From: an uncultured Desulfobacter sp.
Lineage (GTDB): Bacteria > Desulfobacterota > Desulfobacteria > Desulfobacterales > Desulfobacteraceae
Reading direction: 5' to 3'
DNA: 64,000 nucleotides
Assembly: GCF_963666145.1 (NCBI RefSeq)
Contig: NZ_OY762614.1
Location: forward strand, 1,660,001 to 1,724,000
Below, piece by piece: positions 29,873 through 38,646 of the stretch. The notes under the pieces are model-generated. The model searched no databases, had not been told where the DNA came from, and saw only the letters and a program-made list of their open reading frames with translations. Position 1 is the stretch's first letter, and every line of letters starts with the position of its first letter. A program made the position numbers and the translations under genes.

Positions 29873-30133
29873 TCAGGCGGCTCCGCCCTTTTCCCGGATA
29901 TAATCGGCCAATGATTTAACAGTGGCTAAAATTTCCCGCGCCTGGTCCTGGGTGTCTATGCGCACCCCATAAACATCCTGGACCATGACAACAATTTCAA
30001 CCGCATCCAGGGAATCAAGTCCAAACAGGGAGTCCGGCCCCACCAGAGGCGCATCCAAAGGAACGTCGTCGGGAATATCCTCCTGCACATTACATAGGTC
30101 GACAATGGATGTTAACAGCTCTTTTTCCAGCAT
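29873..30133 (-). CDS. Acyl carrier protein (first of three)
   Basis: An 86-residue acidic carrier protein. The phosphopantetheine site is S41 in FGLDSLDAVEIV. It carries growing acyl chains as thioesters in the cytoplasm. It is the last gene of a minus-strand operon after the ABC transporter and BtrH-like genes, 11 nt downstream of the permease. Two more ACPs in this locus (42144 and 58246) have different surface sequences, suggesting separate partners. It is not the housekeeping fatty acid ACP, judging by context. Confidence 0.93.
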   Translation of the reverse strand: MLEKELLTSIVDLCNVQEDIPDDVPLDAPLVGPDSLFGLDSLDAVEIVVMVQDVYGVRIDTQDQAREILATVKSLADYIREKGGAA

Positions 30134-30144
30134 TATATTTTACC

Positions 30145-31368
30145 TTATTTTTTGTATTTAAAAGAGAGATGGGCAACACCTGAGGCGGCAAGGCCAAACA
30201 ACACCAGAAATCCTGCTTCGGGCAACACAGCTTTAATCTGTTTTCCCCGCAACAGGATATCGTAGAATGCGTCCAGGGCCCAGGCCATGGGGGAGAAGTT
30301 ACTGATAAACTGCATGGGCGCGGGCATCAGGTACACCGGCACAATGATTCCGCCAAGGGCGGCTGCAATCACAATGGTCGTGGGCCCGATCACAAGGGCC
30401 TGTTCATAGGAGCCTGCGAGCTGGCCGAGCATGATGCCGTAATTTGCCGCGGCCACAGCACACGCGGCAATGATAATGAACACGGCGATCCATGGACCGT
30501 CCACCACAAAGGCGGGCAGTCCCAGCATTGGAAACATAAATTTACCGATCAAAAAGACAAAGAAAAACTGAATCAGACAGACACAGATGTAAGCGGCAAT
30601 TTTTCCAAAAATAAATATAAATCCCGGAACAGGCATGGTTTTTAACCGATCCAGGGTTTTATTGTCACGCTCCTGGATCATGCTTCCGGCCAGGGGCACA
30701 CAGATAAAAAAAATCCCGAACAAGGCCCAGGCCGGCACATTCTGCTGAACAGATGTCGGCATTTTAATGAAACCGAACTCCGTGGCCCAGGCTTCCTTAA
30801 TATCAAACCACGGGGCAGAAAGAGACGTGTCCGGCGGCCTGTCCGTGGGAAAAACGGCTTGGCGCAACTTTATTTCGTACTCCAGGCACAGCACCACCTT
30901 AGACACGGCACTCAGCACCGCAGACCGAAATCCCCCCTGGACCGACGGGTCAAAATATACGGTGATCTGCTTGCCGTTGGTGTCGGCGGAACCGGCCTTT
31001 CCAAGGGCAAACAGCCGGGCCTGGTTAAAGGCAAAGTCGGTACTGCCCTGGGGGATGATAATGCTGAACTGATACTGTCCCTGATTCACCAGGGACTTTG
31101 CCTTGGCCTCGGTGTCGCAGCCGACATCTTGACCCTTTACGGCGATAATATTGTCCGAGCCCTTTAACCCCTTAAAAATAATTTTTCCGATCTCATTTTT
31201 ATCGTTATCAACCACCAGAACATGGGTGGTGGGATTCAGCACTTTTTCCTGCACAAGACAGACAATGGTCACCAGCACGGCAGGCATGACAAACAGGAGC
31301 ACCAGCCCTACCCGGTCCCGGATCAGCAGCAGCAGCTCTTTTTTTAATGTGGCGACCAAAAGTCCCAT
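30145..31368 (-). CDS. ABC-2 type transporter permease
   Basis: A 407-residue ABC-2 permease: one membrane span near 15-37, a long extracytoplasmic domain (about 40-200) and five further spans from about 215 to 400. This is the layout of exporters of drugs, lipids or polysaccharides (YhhJ/NodJ-like). Its ATG overlaps the stop of the ATPase gene by one base, so they are translated together. In this locus it may export a product or intermediate; direction of transport is inferred from the family. Confidence 0.93.
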   Translation of the reverse strand: MGLLVATLKKELLLLIRDRVGLVLLFVMPAVLVTIVCLVQEKVLNPTTHVLVVDNDKNEIGKIIFKGLKGSDNIIAVKGQDVGCDTEAKAKSLVNQGQYQFSIIIPQGSTDFAFNQARLFALGKAGSADTNGKQITVYFDPSVQGGFRSAVLSAVSKVVLCLEYEIKLRQAVFPTDRPPDTSLSAPWFDIKEAWATEFGFIKMPTSVQQNVPAWALFGIFFICVPLAGSMIQERDNKTLDRLKTMPVPGFIFIFGKIAAYICVCLIQFFFVFLIGKFMFPMLGLPAFVVDGPWIAVFIIIAACAVAAANYGIMLGQLAGSYEQALVIGPTTIVIAAALGGIIVPVYLMPAPMQFISNFSPMAWALDAFYDILLRGKQIKAVLPEAGFLVLFGLAASGVAHLSFKYKK

Positions 31369-32123
31369 TAAACATCTTTCCCTGTGGTCTTTAAAAACAG
31401 CTCATTGAGATCGCGGTATTTGCCGGTGCCGCCGATCAGATCCTTGGTGGCACCCTGGGCAAGGCAGAGCCCCTTATCCATGATCAAAACCTGGGAACAG
31501 ATTTTTTCGGCCTCTTCCATGTAATGGGTCGTGTAGATCAGGGTGCTGCCCCTAAGACTTAACTGCTGAATCCGATCAAGCAGTGCGTTGCGCGAGTGAA
31601 CATCCATGCCCACGGTGGGTTCGTCCAGAAAAATCAGGGCCGGATCATGCAGGATGCCGCAGGCAATATTGAACCTGCGCTGGATGCCGCCGGAACATGT
31701 TGCGATGAGCTGATCGGCAAACTCATCCAGATCAAAGAGCGCCAGGGTTTCAGGGATTTTTGATTCCAGTTCCGTTTTTTTAAGCCCAAACAATCTACCG
31801 AAATAATCCATATTTTCCCGGCCTGTGAGCTTTGGAAACAACGCGATCTCCTGGGGGATCAAGCTGATAAGAGGCCTGACTTTAGACGGATATTTCAAGG
31901 CGTCCTCACCGCAGATCCGCACACTGCCCCGGGAGGGTTTTATCAGGGTGGACAAAATTGAGATGGTGGTGGTTTTTCCGGCGCCGTTGGGTCCCAACAG
32001 GCCGAAAATCCGGCCTTGTTCAACCCTTAAGTTCAGGTTGTTCAAAACGTCTTTTGAACTGCCTGGATAACGTTTTCCAAGGCCGCGGACCTCAAGAACG
32101 GATTGGGAAAAATCAGCCGGCAA
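31368..32123 (-). CDS. ABC transporter ATP-binding protein
   Basis: ATPase of the ABC-2 exporter. Walker A is GPNGAGKTT, the signature is CSGGIQRR (a variant of LSGGQ) and Walker B is LIFLDEPTVGMD. The frame is open to an ATG at 32183, inside the preceding gene, but the domain begins only at VLEVRGLGKRYP. I suggest the TTG at 32123, which overlaps the end of the btrH-like gene (TGA at 32113-32115) and has AGGGA about 10 bases upstream; the ATG at 32183 is the alternative. The gene lies in the minus-strand arm of the biosynthetic locus. Confidence 0.9.
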   Translation of the reverse strand: MPADFSQSVLEVRGLGKRYPGSSKDVLNNLNLRVEQGRIFGLLGPNGAGKTTTISILSTLIKPSRGSVRICGEDALKYPSKVRPLISLIPQEIALFPKLTGRENMDYFGRLFGLKKTELESKIPETLALFDLDEFADQLIATCSGGIQRRFNIACGILHDPALIFLDEPTVGMDVHSRNALLDRIQQLSLRGSTLIYTTHYMEEAEKICSQVLIMDKGLCLAQGATKDLIGGTGKYRDLNELFLKTTGKDV

Positions 32124-33126
32124 TGGATAAAATTTCCCTAAAGGTGCGGGTTTCAATGTCCGCGCAGACGTTGAGAACCTCACGCATGGCCTGTACCGAG
32201 TCGTCCTGGGACGCCCTGCCTTTACAATGTCTTGCAGCCTTTACGGCAAATCTGCGCCACTGATCCCCGGACGCGGTCATCTGTTCAGCCATGGTGGTCA
32301 GCCGCGGGTCATCCAAAATCCCTGCGGCCTGCTGAAGAAACGCCGAATACATAAAGCGAAACCCCCCGCCGCCGGTGCCGATCTCCTCTTGCATCCGAAT
32401 GAGCTGCCCCAAAAGGAGCACAGTCTTTTCATCGCCGAATTTCTGGGGCCACCGCTCAACGCACTTGCCCAAGAAACGAATCCCCCGGGTGCCCAAAAAC
32501 GGTACCGGCGTTTTCACCATGCTTTTTGCCGCACCTTTGAGTCCGGTTAACAAGGCGGGTTTTAAATCAATTTTGTCGGGGACCCCGGTGATCCGGTACA
32601 TGCTGCCTTTGGGTGCCAATGCGCCTTTGGCGAAACGCGCCAGGGCCAGATCCTTGGCCGGGCATTCCACCACATCAGGAAAAACAGGATCACTGATGAT
32701 ATAGTTATCCCCCTCTTTGCCGATCACCACAATGTTGTGCATGTTAAAGTGGAATCTCAGTGCCGGGGGAAAATACGGCAGCCAGTACCCGCCGGTCCGG
32801 CACCCCACGGGATGGCCCTTTTCAAGCTCCCGGTCCAGGGCATCCATGGCCTTGGGAACACTTGCAAATTTCTGCCATTTGACCCGGATGCCCAAAGCCC
32901 GGGTCACACTTTTAAATATCTTGCCCACCGGACACCGAAAGGTTGTCAGCGGCAGTTCATTGACCTTGATAAACGGCAAGTATCCAAAAAAAATGCCCTG
33001 CCCGATGCCGAATGCCAGGGCTTCTGAAAGTTGCGGCTCCCCGGCCGGTACGGCATGGTTGATCAGGTTGGCAGTCACCCCGCATTCACAATGTGCCGAC
33101 TGGGTATGTGTAAAATCAATTCTCAT
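32113..33126 (-). CDS. BtrH-like (papain-fold) acyltransferase
   Basis: The 337-residue product matches the BtrH N-terminal domain family with a DUF4872-like C-terminal part. The putative catalytic Cys is C13 in the AHCECG motif, His is H130 in FNMHNIVVIGK and Asp is D146 in IISDPVFP. Butirosin BtrH moves an acyl group from an ACP to an amino sugar, so this protein probably transfers an ACP-bound acyl group to an amine or alcohol. Genes for an ACP and an ABC exporter are adjacent. The acceptor is unknown. Confidence 0.82.
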   Translation of the reverse strand: MRIDFTHTQSAHCECGVTANLINHAVPAGEPQLSEALAFGIGQGIFFGYLPFIKVNELPLTTFRCPVGKIFKSVTRALGIRVKWQKFASVPKAMDALDRELEKGHPVGCRTGGYWLPYFPPALRFHFNMHNIVVIGKEGDNYIISDPVFPDVVECPAKDLALARFAKGALAPKGSMYRITGVPDKIDLKPALLTGLKGAAKSMVKTPVPFLGTRGIRFLGKCVERWPQKFGDEKTVLLLGQLIRMQEEIGTGGGGFRFMYSAFLQQAAGILDDPRLTTMAEQMTASGDQWRRFAVKAARHCKGRASQDDSVQAMREVLNVCADIETRTFREILSIAG

Positions 33127-33135
33127 TTTTAATCT

Positions 33136-33555
33136 TTATTTTGTGGGGGAAGCAGACTTGTCCGACAGCGTCTTTAATCCATCCACGGACACATTGAACA
33201 GTGCGGCGTACTTTTCCAGAACACCCGGTTTTAATTTTTTGAATACGGCCGGTTTAAGATGGCGTCTCACCTGCCAGCAATACAATCCCATATACTGGGC
33301 AAGAAGCCTGATATCCATCTGGTGGCATGCCATATAAAAGCCGATGGGGCTGAGTTTGCCTTCAAGAATATCTTCACGGGCCTTGTTGATTTTTTTTTCA
33401 ATGACCTGCCATGCCTGTTTGTTGGCAACATTTTTCGGATCCCATCCAATACTCTGGGCCAGGCTGTAATTGCCGTTCTTATCCACGGCATAACATATCT
33501 CACGGCCATAATCATCTAAAATACCGGGATCCTGGGGGACATCTTTGATTTTCAT
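33136..33555 (-). CDS. Helix-turn-helix-like protein next to BtrH
   Basis: A 139-residue protein. The C-terminal half (about 80-130) looks like an XRE-type helix-turn-helix: DIRLLAQYMGLYCWQVRRHL followed by KPGVLEKYAALFNVSVDGLK. The N-terminal half is charged with YAVDKNGNYSLAQSIGWDPKN. It may regulate the locus or bind a partner enzyme. It lies 9 nt upstream of the btrH-like gene and directly abuts the lipoprotein gene. No family name is offered. Confidence 0.7.
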   Translation of the reverse strand: MKIKDVPQDPGILDDYGREICYAVDKNGNYSLAQSIGWDPKNVANKQAWQVIEKKINKAREDILEGKLSPIGFYMACHQMDIRLLAQYMGLYCWQVRRHLKPAVFKKLKPGVLEKYAALFNVSVDGLKTLSDKSASPTK

Positions 33556-33981
33556 CTATTGGTAGCCGCGTTCACCGGCATCATATTCAATTCCGATTAG
33601 AAACATGTTCCCACCAAAACCGGCATCGCTTGCAAATACTAATCGGCCCATGTTTTTGTAGTAGAAGCATGACTGCGACTGGCCGGAACCAAAGTAAAAT
33701 GGGATGAACGCCTTACCGGAAATGTAGGTTGCCTGGTCTGTCGGAGGGCCTGTAATATCCATGACCTCTTTGCTGCCCATACCGATTTCAAGCTTATTGA
33801 ATTTGCTTCCTGTTATAGGCTGTCCCTGAATATAGCCAGACCAATCGTTTCTCCCCGTAACCTCTCTTCTATCTTCAGTGGAGTTCTGAGAAGTCGATGG
33901 CGTATCTGTTTGACTTGAGGAGACGCAGCCGGACAGTACCAGAAGCAAGACCGTTATTAGAACAGCGAATAGGTTTTTCAT
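33556..33981 (-). CDS. Outer-membrane lipoprotein, BamE/SmpA-like
   Basis: A 141-residue lipoprotein. The signal peptide ends in the lipobox LSGC, so Cys19 should be lipidated. After a Ser/Thr-rich linker comes a small domain with KFNKLEIGMGSKEVMDITGP, which resembles the BamE/SmpA/OmlA fold (KLxxGMTxxxVxxxLGxP). It is the first gene of the minus-strand arm and its stop directly abuts the HTH-like gene. Whether it serves envelope assembly or this pathway is unknown. A 388-bp AT-rich divergent promoter region (33982-34369) separates it from the ketosynthase gene; no firm promoter boxes could be set there. Confidence 0.75.
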   Translation of the reverse strand: MKNLFAVLITVLLLVLSGCVSSSQTDTPSTSQNSTEDRREVTGRNDWSGYIQGQPITGSKFNKLEIGMGSKEVMDITGPPTDQATYISGKAFIPFYFGSGQSQSCFYYKNMGRLVFASDAGFGGNMFLIGIEYDAGERGYQ

Positions 33982-34369
33982 GAATAATTCATTTCTCCTT
34001 TTGGGAATAGTAATAAAATCGATAATATCAAATTAACGGGATTTGATTAGAATATGAAGGAGTTCTTTGTCAAGAGAAAATCATTTGAAGAATATTTAGT
34101 TCAGATCATGTATTCCAGATTTTGAATTGTCACAAATAGAGCCCTTTTTTATTATAATTTATTAGGTGTTAGCCTCGAATCACCTGCAAGCAACAAATCG
34201 CCGAAAAAGTTCAAATGAAACTAAACCATGACTTGCACTGAATGTATCTTTAAAAACAAACCTAAATTTTATAATGTGCTTCCATTGGTGAGCCTGAAAT
34301 GATATTCCGAGAAAAAAGTTTTTCAACGGAGTCAGGTGGAGCTTACAATCCGGACGATAGGAGTAACGC

Positions 34370-36565
34370 ATGGCATCAGGTGCCTATATTGCTGCAATGG
34401 GAATTATATCCGCTTTAGGGACAGGGACGGACAGCACTTACCAGGCCCTTAAACGTGGCGAATCCGGCCTGGCTTCCGTGGATTTTTTTCAACTCAACCG
34501 GCCGGATTTTCCCAAGGTGGGTATGGTTCCGGGGACAATTAAAGATACGCTTCCCCGAACCCACGAACTTGCCCGGATTGCTGCCGGTCAGATCATGGAG
34601 CAATGCTGCCTGGTCCCGGATGCCGTTGTTTTAGGGGCCACCACCGGGGGCATGCTGACCTGTGAAACCCTGCTCAAGGCCGAAGCAACCGATCCAAATC
34701 TTTTTCGGCACCATGGCCTGGGCACGGTAGCAGAGGAGATTGCCGATCTTATGGCCTGCACAGGTCCCGCCATCACCGTGTCCACAGCCTGCTCTTCGGG
34801 GAATGCAGCCCTGACCATTGCGTTGGAGATGATCCGGTCGGGCCAGGCCCAAACCGTTCTGGCCGGGGGGGCGGATGCGTTGTGCCGGATGACCTGCTTT
34901 GGATTTCAGTCCCTGCAGGTGGTTGACCCTGCCGGGGCCCGGCCCTTTGATGCAAAGCGGGCCGGCATGAGTGTTGCCGAAGGGGCCGGCCTGCTGATGC
35001 TTGTCGCCCAGAGGCCTGAATATCCCATTGCAGTACTGTCCGGCGGCGGCCTCTCCTGTGATGCCTACCACGCATCAGCCCCGCATCCCGAAGGAAACGG
35101 GGCGTATGAAGCCATGGCAAAGGCCATGGATGACGCCGGGGTAACGCCTGAACAGATTGATTATATCAGCCTTCACGGCACAGGCACCGAGGCGAACGAC
35201 AAAGCCGAGGCCATGGCCGTGAACCGGCTTTTTGCCGCCAACAAACCCGCAGCATCCTCGGTGAAAGGCGCCACAGGCCACCCCATGGCCGCTGCCGGGG
35301 CCATTGAGGCGGTGATTTCAGCCATTGCCGTATCCAAAGGGATCATTCCCGGCAATACCGGGTTCAGTTCTCCAGACCCGGAACTAAATTTTATTCCGGT
35401 GCCAAGCCCCAAACAGCAGCCCGTTCACAGGGTGTTATCCAATACCTTTGGATTTGGCGGAAATAATGCGGCGATTGTGATATCAGAAGCAGACGCCCAG
35501 AGTTCCAAAACCTGCAGCAGGGGCGTGAAAGAGTTTGAAAAACCCCAAATGACTCCCATGTCGGTTCTTGGCTACGCCTGTGTAACAGGTGCCGGCACCA
35601 CCGCCGAAACCCTGGATGCATTTAATACGGGTGAATCCCTGGCAGGCATGATCCCAGACAAAATCTTGACGGACCTGCTCACCTTGAAAAAAGTACGGCG
35701 CATGAAACGATTCTCCCGCCTGATGGTGGCCCTGGCAGTCCTGGCAAAAAAAGATACGCCGTCCGATATAACGCCGGCAGCGATCATCGGGGGCACCGGA
35801 TGGGGGTCACTGTCTGAAACCTGGGACTTTCTCACACGGCTTTTCAAAGGCAATGAAAAATCCTCCAGCCCCATTGATTTTGTAGGCTCGGTCCACAACG
35901 CCGCCCTGGGCCATGTGGCCATGGAACTGGGTGCAAAAGAGGCAAACATCGCCACCACCGGCGGGGATGCGTCCTTTGAACAGGCACTGTGGACAGCCGC
36001 AACGCTGGGGCAAAAAGACACTGCTCCCATGATGGTCATGGGCGGAGATGAGCACCATCCGGATCTCTCTTTCAGATTTGACTCGTCCGTGGTCGCAGAA
36101 GACCAGGCTACCGACGGCGGCGGCGCATTGATACTTAGCCCGGGAACAATTCTCGGCAAACCCACAGTAACCCCACGACTGTTCGTAAAAAATGACGATG
36201 GCCTTGACCCCGCAGAAGCCCTGGCAGCTCTCATTGACGCACTGCCGGATTTCAACGACAGATATGGTGCCGTCATTGCAGGTATCCCCCGGGCATGTGC
36301 CGTCCGGGGAAACGCCTTGACGAACGCGCTGTCCAACGCATTGTCATCATCCATCCCCATCCTGGATTACCGCCGGCAAACCGGGCAGTTTGCCACAGCC
36401 CCGGCGGTTGCCACCGTTCTGGCCGTGAATGCCGTGGAAAACAACAAATTACCTGACCGCAATGCCCCGGGACAACACATAGACCTTCAAGGCCGGGGCA
36501 TACTTCTTTTAGGCCTTGGCCGGTACCTCACCGCCGTTGAGGTGATGCCCCCAGGCAAATTTTAG
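34370..36565 (+). CDS. Fused ketosynthase and chain-length-factor-like protein
   Basis: A 731-residue fusion of two thiolase-fold units. The first (about 1-375) is a complete FabF-type ketosynthase with Cys-His-His: C141 (TACSSG), H269 (LHGTGTE) and H304 (GATGHPMA). The second (about 395-731) has the same fold pattern (SVHNAALGHVAMEL, then TTGGDASFEQ around 529-538) but Gly/Asp where the catalytic Cys should be, as in chain-length factors. KS-CLF pairs extend ACP-bound chains in type II polyketide and aryl-polyene systems, usually as separate genes. It opens the plus-strand arm; GGAG lies upstream of the ATG. Confidence 0.93.
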   Translation: MASGAYIAAMGIISALGTGTDSTYQALKRGESGLASVDFFQLNRPDFPKVGMVPGTIKDTLPRTHELARIAAGQIMEQCCLVPDAVVLGATTGGMLTCETLLKAEATDPNLFRHHGLGTVAEEIADLMACTGPAITVSTACSSGNAALTIALEMIRSGQAQTVLAGGADALCRMTCFGFQSLQVVDPAGARPFDAKRAGMSVAEGAGLLMLVAQRPEYPIAVLSGGGLSCDAYHASAPHPEGNGAYEAMAKAMDDAGVTPEQIDYISLHGTGTEANDKAEAMAVNRLFAANKPAASSVKGATGHPMAAAGAIEAVISAIAVSKGIIPGNTGFSSPDPELNFIPVPSPKQQPVHRVLSNTFGFGGNNAAIVISEADAQSSKTCSRGVKEFEKPQMTPMSVLGYACVTGAGTTAETLDAFNTGESLAGMIPDKILTDLLTLKKVRRMKRFSRLMVALAVLAKKDTPSDITPAAIIGGTGWGSLSETWDFLTRLFKGNEKSSSPIDFVGSVHNAALGHVAMELGAKEANIATTGGDASFEQALWTAATLGQKDTAPMMVMGGDEHHPDLSFRFDSSVVAEDQATDGGGALILSPGTILGKPTVTPRLFVKNDDGLDPAEALAALIDALPDFNDRYGAVIAGIPRACAVRGNALTNALSNALSSSIPILDYRRQTGQFATAPAVATVLAVNAVENNKLPDRNAPGQHIDLQGRGILLLGLGRYLTAVEVMPPGKF

Positions 36566-36590
36566 ATCCCCGACCCCATAAGGAACTCTT

Positions 36591-37136
36591 ATGAATTTCA
36601 TTCTTTTTATTATCATCAGCCTGATTCTGGTGTGGATTTCCCGGCACCCCCTGAAAAATTACCGCAGCCACGGCTTTTACCGATTCTTTGCCTTTGAAGG
36701 CATTACCGCCCTGCTGGCATTGAATCAACCCTACTGGTTCAACGATCCTTTTTCACCGCGGCAAATCCTTTCCTGGGCATTGCTCATCTGCTCCATTGTT
36801 TTTGTTTTGTTCGCAGTGAGACTGCTTCGCACCCTGGGAGGCCACAACCGACGCAATGATATGCCTGAAAATTTTAATTTTGAAAATACGGCGCATATTG
36901 TTGATACAGGCTTGTACCGGTTTATCCGCCATCCCATGTATACATCGCTGCTGCTGTTGAACTGGGGGGCGTTTTTAAAGCACATCTCCCCCTTAACGTT
37001 AACCATCAGTGTAGCAACGACATTATTTCTTATTGCCGCAGCCAAAGTGGAAGAAAAAGAAAATCAAATATTTTTTGGAAACGCCTACACCGAGTATTGC
37101 AGCAGATCAAAGATGTTCATCCCATTTTTATTTTAA
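36591..37136 (+). CDS. ICMT/PEMT-type membrane methyltransferase
   Basis: A 181-residue integral membrane protein with about four spans. The C-terminal half has GLYRFIRHPMYTSLLLL followed by a downstream VEEKE segment, the SAM-binding pattern of the isoprenylcysteine carboxyl methyltransferase and phospholipid methyltransferase families. It probably methylates a lipid or terminal carboxylate. It lies 25 nt after the ketosynthase gene, with AAGGAACT before the ATG, so it is likely in the same operon. The substrate is inferred from context only. Confidence 0.83.
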   Translation: MNFILFIIISLILVWISRHPLKNYRSHGFYRFFAFEGITALLALNQPYWFNDPFSPRQILSWALLICSIVFVLFAVRLLRTLGGHNRRNDMPENFNFENTAHIVDTGLYRFIRHPMYTSLLLLNWGAFLKHISPLTLTISVATTLFLIAAAKVEEKENQIFFGNAYTEYCSRSKMFIPFLF

Positions 37137-37212
37137 TCTTGTTTACGGTGTATCATTCTATTATATTATCTATCTTTAAAAACCAACACAGGCAAGGCAA
37201 GGAAGCTGTCTT

Positions 37213-38211
37213 ATGAAAACAGTTAGTTCTCTTTTGGACCCAGAGTGGTATGCACGATATAAAGCCATCTCCAAGCTCAACATACGAAGTTCCATCTATG
37301 ATGTAACCAACCGGTGTAACCTGCGCTGCAAAGGCTGCTTCTTCTTTTCATCCGGTGAACACGAGGCGGCAAAAGAGCAGATGGATCTTTCAGAATGGGA
37401 AGGCTTTATTGACCGGGAAAAGGAACGTGGCGTCAACCTTGCCATTCTCATCGGCGGAGAACCCACCCTCTGCCTGGACCGGGTCGAGGCGTTTTATGAC
37501 CGCATGCCCACCTTTATGGCCACCAACGGGCTGATCAAAGTCCCCCGGGAACGTTTTCCCGATATGATGGTGGGCATTTCCCTGTGGGGCAGCAGTGACG
37601 ACGAAACGACATTACGGGGAAAAGACACCTTTGCCACATCCAGCCGCCACTACGAAGGCGATCCCCATGTGTATTATCTCTTGACCATTACCCCCAGACT
37701 TGTGGGGCACATTGAGCCCATCGTCCAGAAAATCCGGAATGTCGGCGTCAAAGTGCATATGCAGCTGCTGTCCAACGACGAAGGCGTGGACGGATTCAGC
37801 TGGACAAACCAGGAGCTTTCGAATGTGCGCCAGGAGATGGACGAGTTGCTGGACCGTTACCCCGATACAGTGGTCTCGGCAAAATACTACCACAAGATCA
37901 TCACCACAGGCACCATGCTGGGCCGGCCCTTTGGATGGCCGGAGTGTCCGTCGGTCACCCAGCCCCTGGACGATAGAAAAAATAATCCCAAACGGCTGAC
38001 CAACTTCATTCGCTGGGCCTCGGACCTTAAAACCATGCACCGCTGCTGCACATCCGAAACCCGGGACTGCAAGACCTGCAAAGACGGGGCCGCCCATATG
38101 AGCTGGGTCATGGTCAATAAACGGGCCCACATGAACACCACCGAAGATCTGCAAAACTGGATAACGGTGTATGAAATGTTCGCCAAACTCTATCAGTTCA
38201 TTCCATGGTAA
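37213..38211 (+). CDS. Radical SAM protein (first of a paralogous pair)
   Basis: A 332-residue radical SAM enzyme. The 4Fe-4S cluster motif is C35, C39, C42 in NRCNLRCKGC. A GGEP motif (GGEPTLC) follows at the usual place. Near the C-terminus further cysteines occur (HRCCTSETRDCKTCKDG), which may bind a second cluster. It has the same architecture as the protein at 58515-59561, including the YD(V/M)TNRCN(L/I)RC start and the C-terminal Cys group. The reaction is unknown; the location between ketosynthase and thioesterase genes suggests an acyl-chain substrate. AGGAAG precedes the ATG. Confidence 0.9.
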   Translation: MKTVSSLLDPEWYARYKAISKLNIRSSIYDVTNRCNLRCKGCFFFSSGEHEAAKEQMDLSEWEGFIDREKERGVNLAILIGGEPTLCLDRVEAFYDRMPTFMATNGLIKVPRERFPDMMVGISLWGSSDDETTLRGKDTFATSSRHYEGDPHVYYLLTITPRLVGHIEPIVQKIRNVGVKVHMQLLSNDEGVDGFSWTNQELSNVRQEMDELLDRYPDTVVSAKYYHKIITTGTMLGRPFGWPECPSVTQPLDDRKNNPKRLTNFIRWASDLKTMHRCCTSETRDCKTCKDGAAHMSWVMVNKRAHMNTTEDLQNWITVYEMFAKLYQFIPW

Positions 38212-38642
38212 AAAAAACAAAAGAAGAAAAAGCGGTTTACAAGCATTTTGAAACGGCGCACAAAGTGCCCTTCCACGACATGGACCCCATGCATGTGATG
38301 TGGCACGGCAACTATTATAAATACTTTGATGTGACCCGGTTCGATCTGTTTAAGGCCGCAGGCGTTGACCTGTATGAATACTCCTTTGCAAAAGGGGTCA
38401 GTTTTCCGGTAAGCCGCTCATCCATCAAACATATTGCCCCTTTAAAATTCCATGACGAATTCATCTGCAGAGCCACCGTAACCGAGGCTGAATACAAAAT
38501 CGGCATTGATTTTGAAATCCGGCTCAAAGAGACAGGGCAGATCTGTGCCCGGGGCAAAAGCGAACAGGTGGCGGTGCGCGTACCCGAAATGACGCTGTTG
38601 TTCAGAATCCCCGAGGATATCACCTCAGCACTTCTGGTATGA
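38205..38642 (+). CDS. Hotdog acyl thioesterase (4HBT type)
   Basis: A 145-residue thioesterase of the 4-hydroxybenzoyl-CoA type. The active-site pattern is HDMDPMHVMWHGNYYKYFD (residues 24-42), with D27 as the likely catalytic acid. In polyene and fatty acid clusters such enzymes release acyl chains from ACP. Its start overlaps the radical SAM gene by 7 bp, so the two are coupled. Release of a free acid would feed the FakA/FakB-like protein encoded next. Confidence 0.9.
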   Translation: MVKKTKEEKAVYKHFETAHKVPFHDMDPMHVMWHGNYYKYFDVTRFDLFKAAGVDLYEYSFAKGVSFPVSRSSIKHIAPLKFHDEFICRATVTEAEYKIGIDFEIRLKETGQICARGKSEQVAVRVPEMTLLFRIPEDITSALLV

Positions 38643-38646
38643 TGTC

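Noticed and set aside
34127..34158. TTGTCA and TATAAT as a promoter for the ketosynthase operon
   Set aside because: The spacer is 20 nt, outside the normal range, and no better pair was found.
34180..34371. 63-residue minus-strand ORF in the divergent promoter region
   Set aside because: AT-rich chance frame covering the upstream region of the ketosynthase gene.
35572..36360. 262-residue minus-strand ORF
   Set aside because: Shadow of the CLF-like half of the ketosynthase gene.
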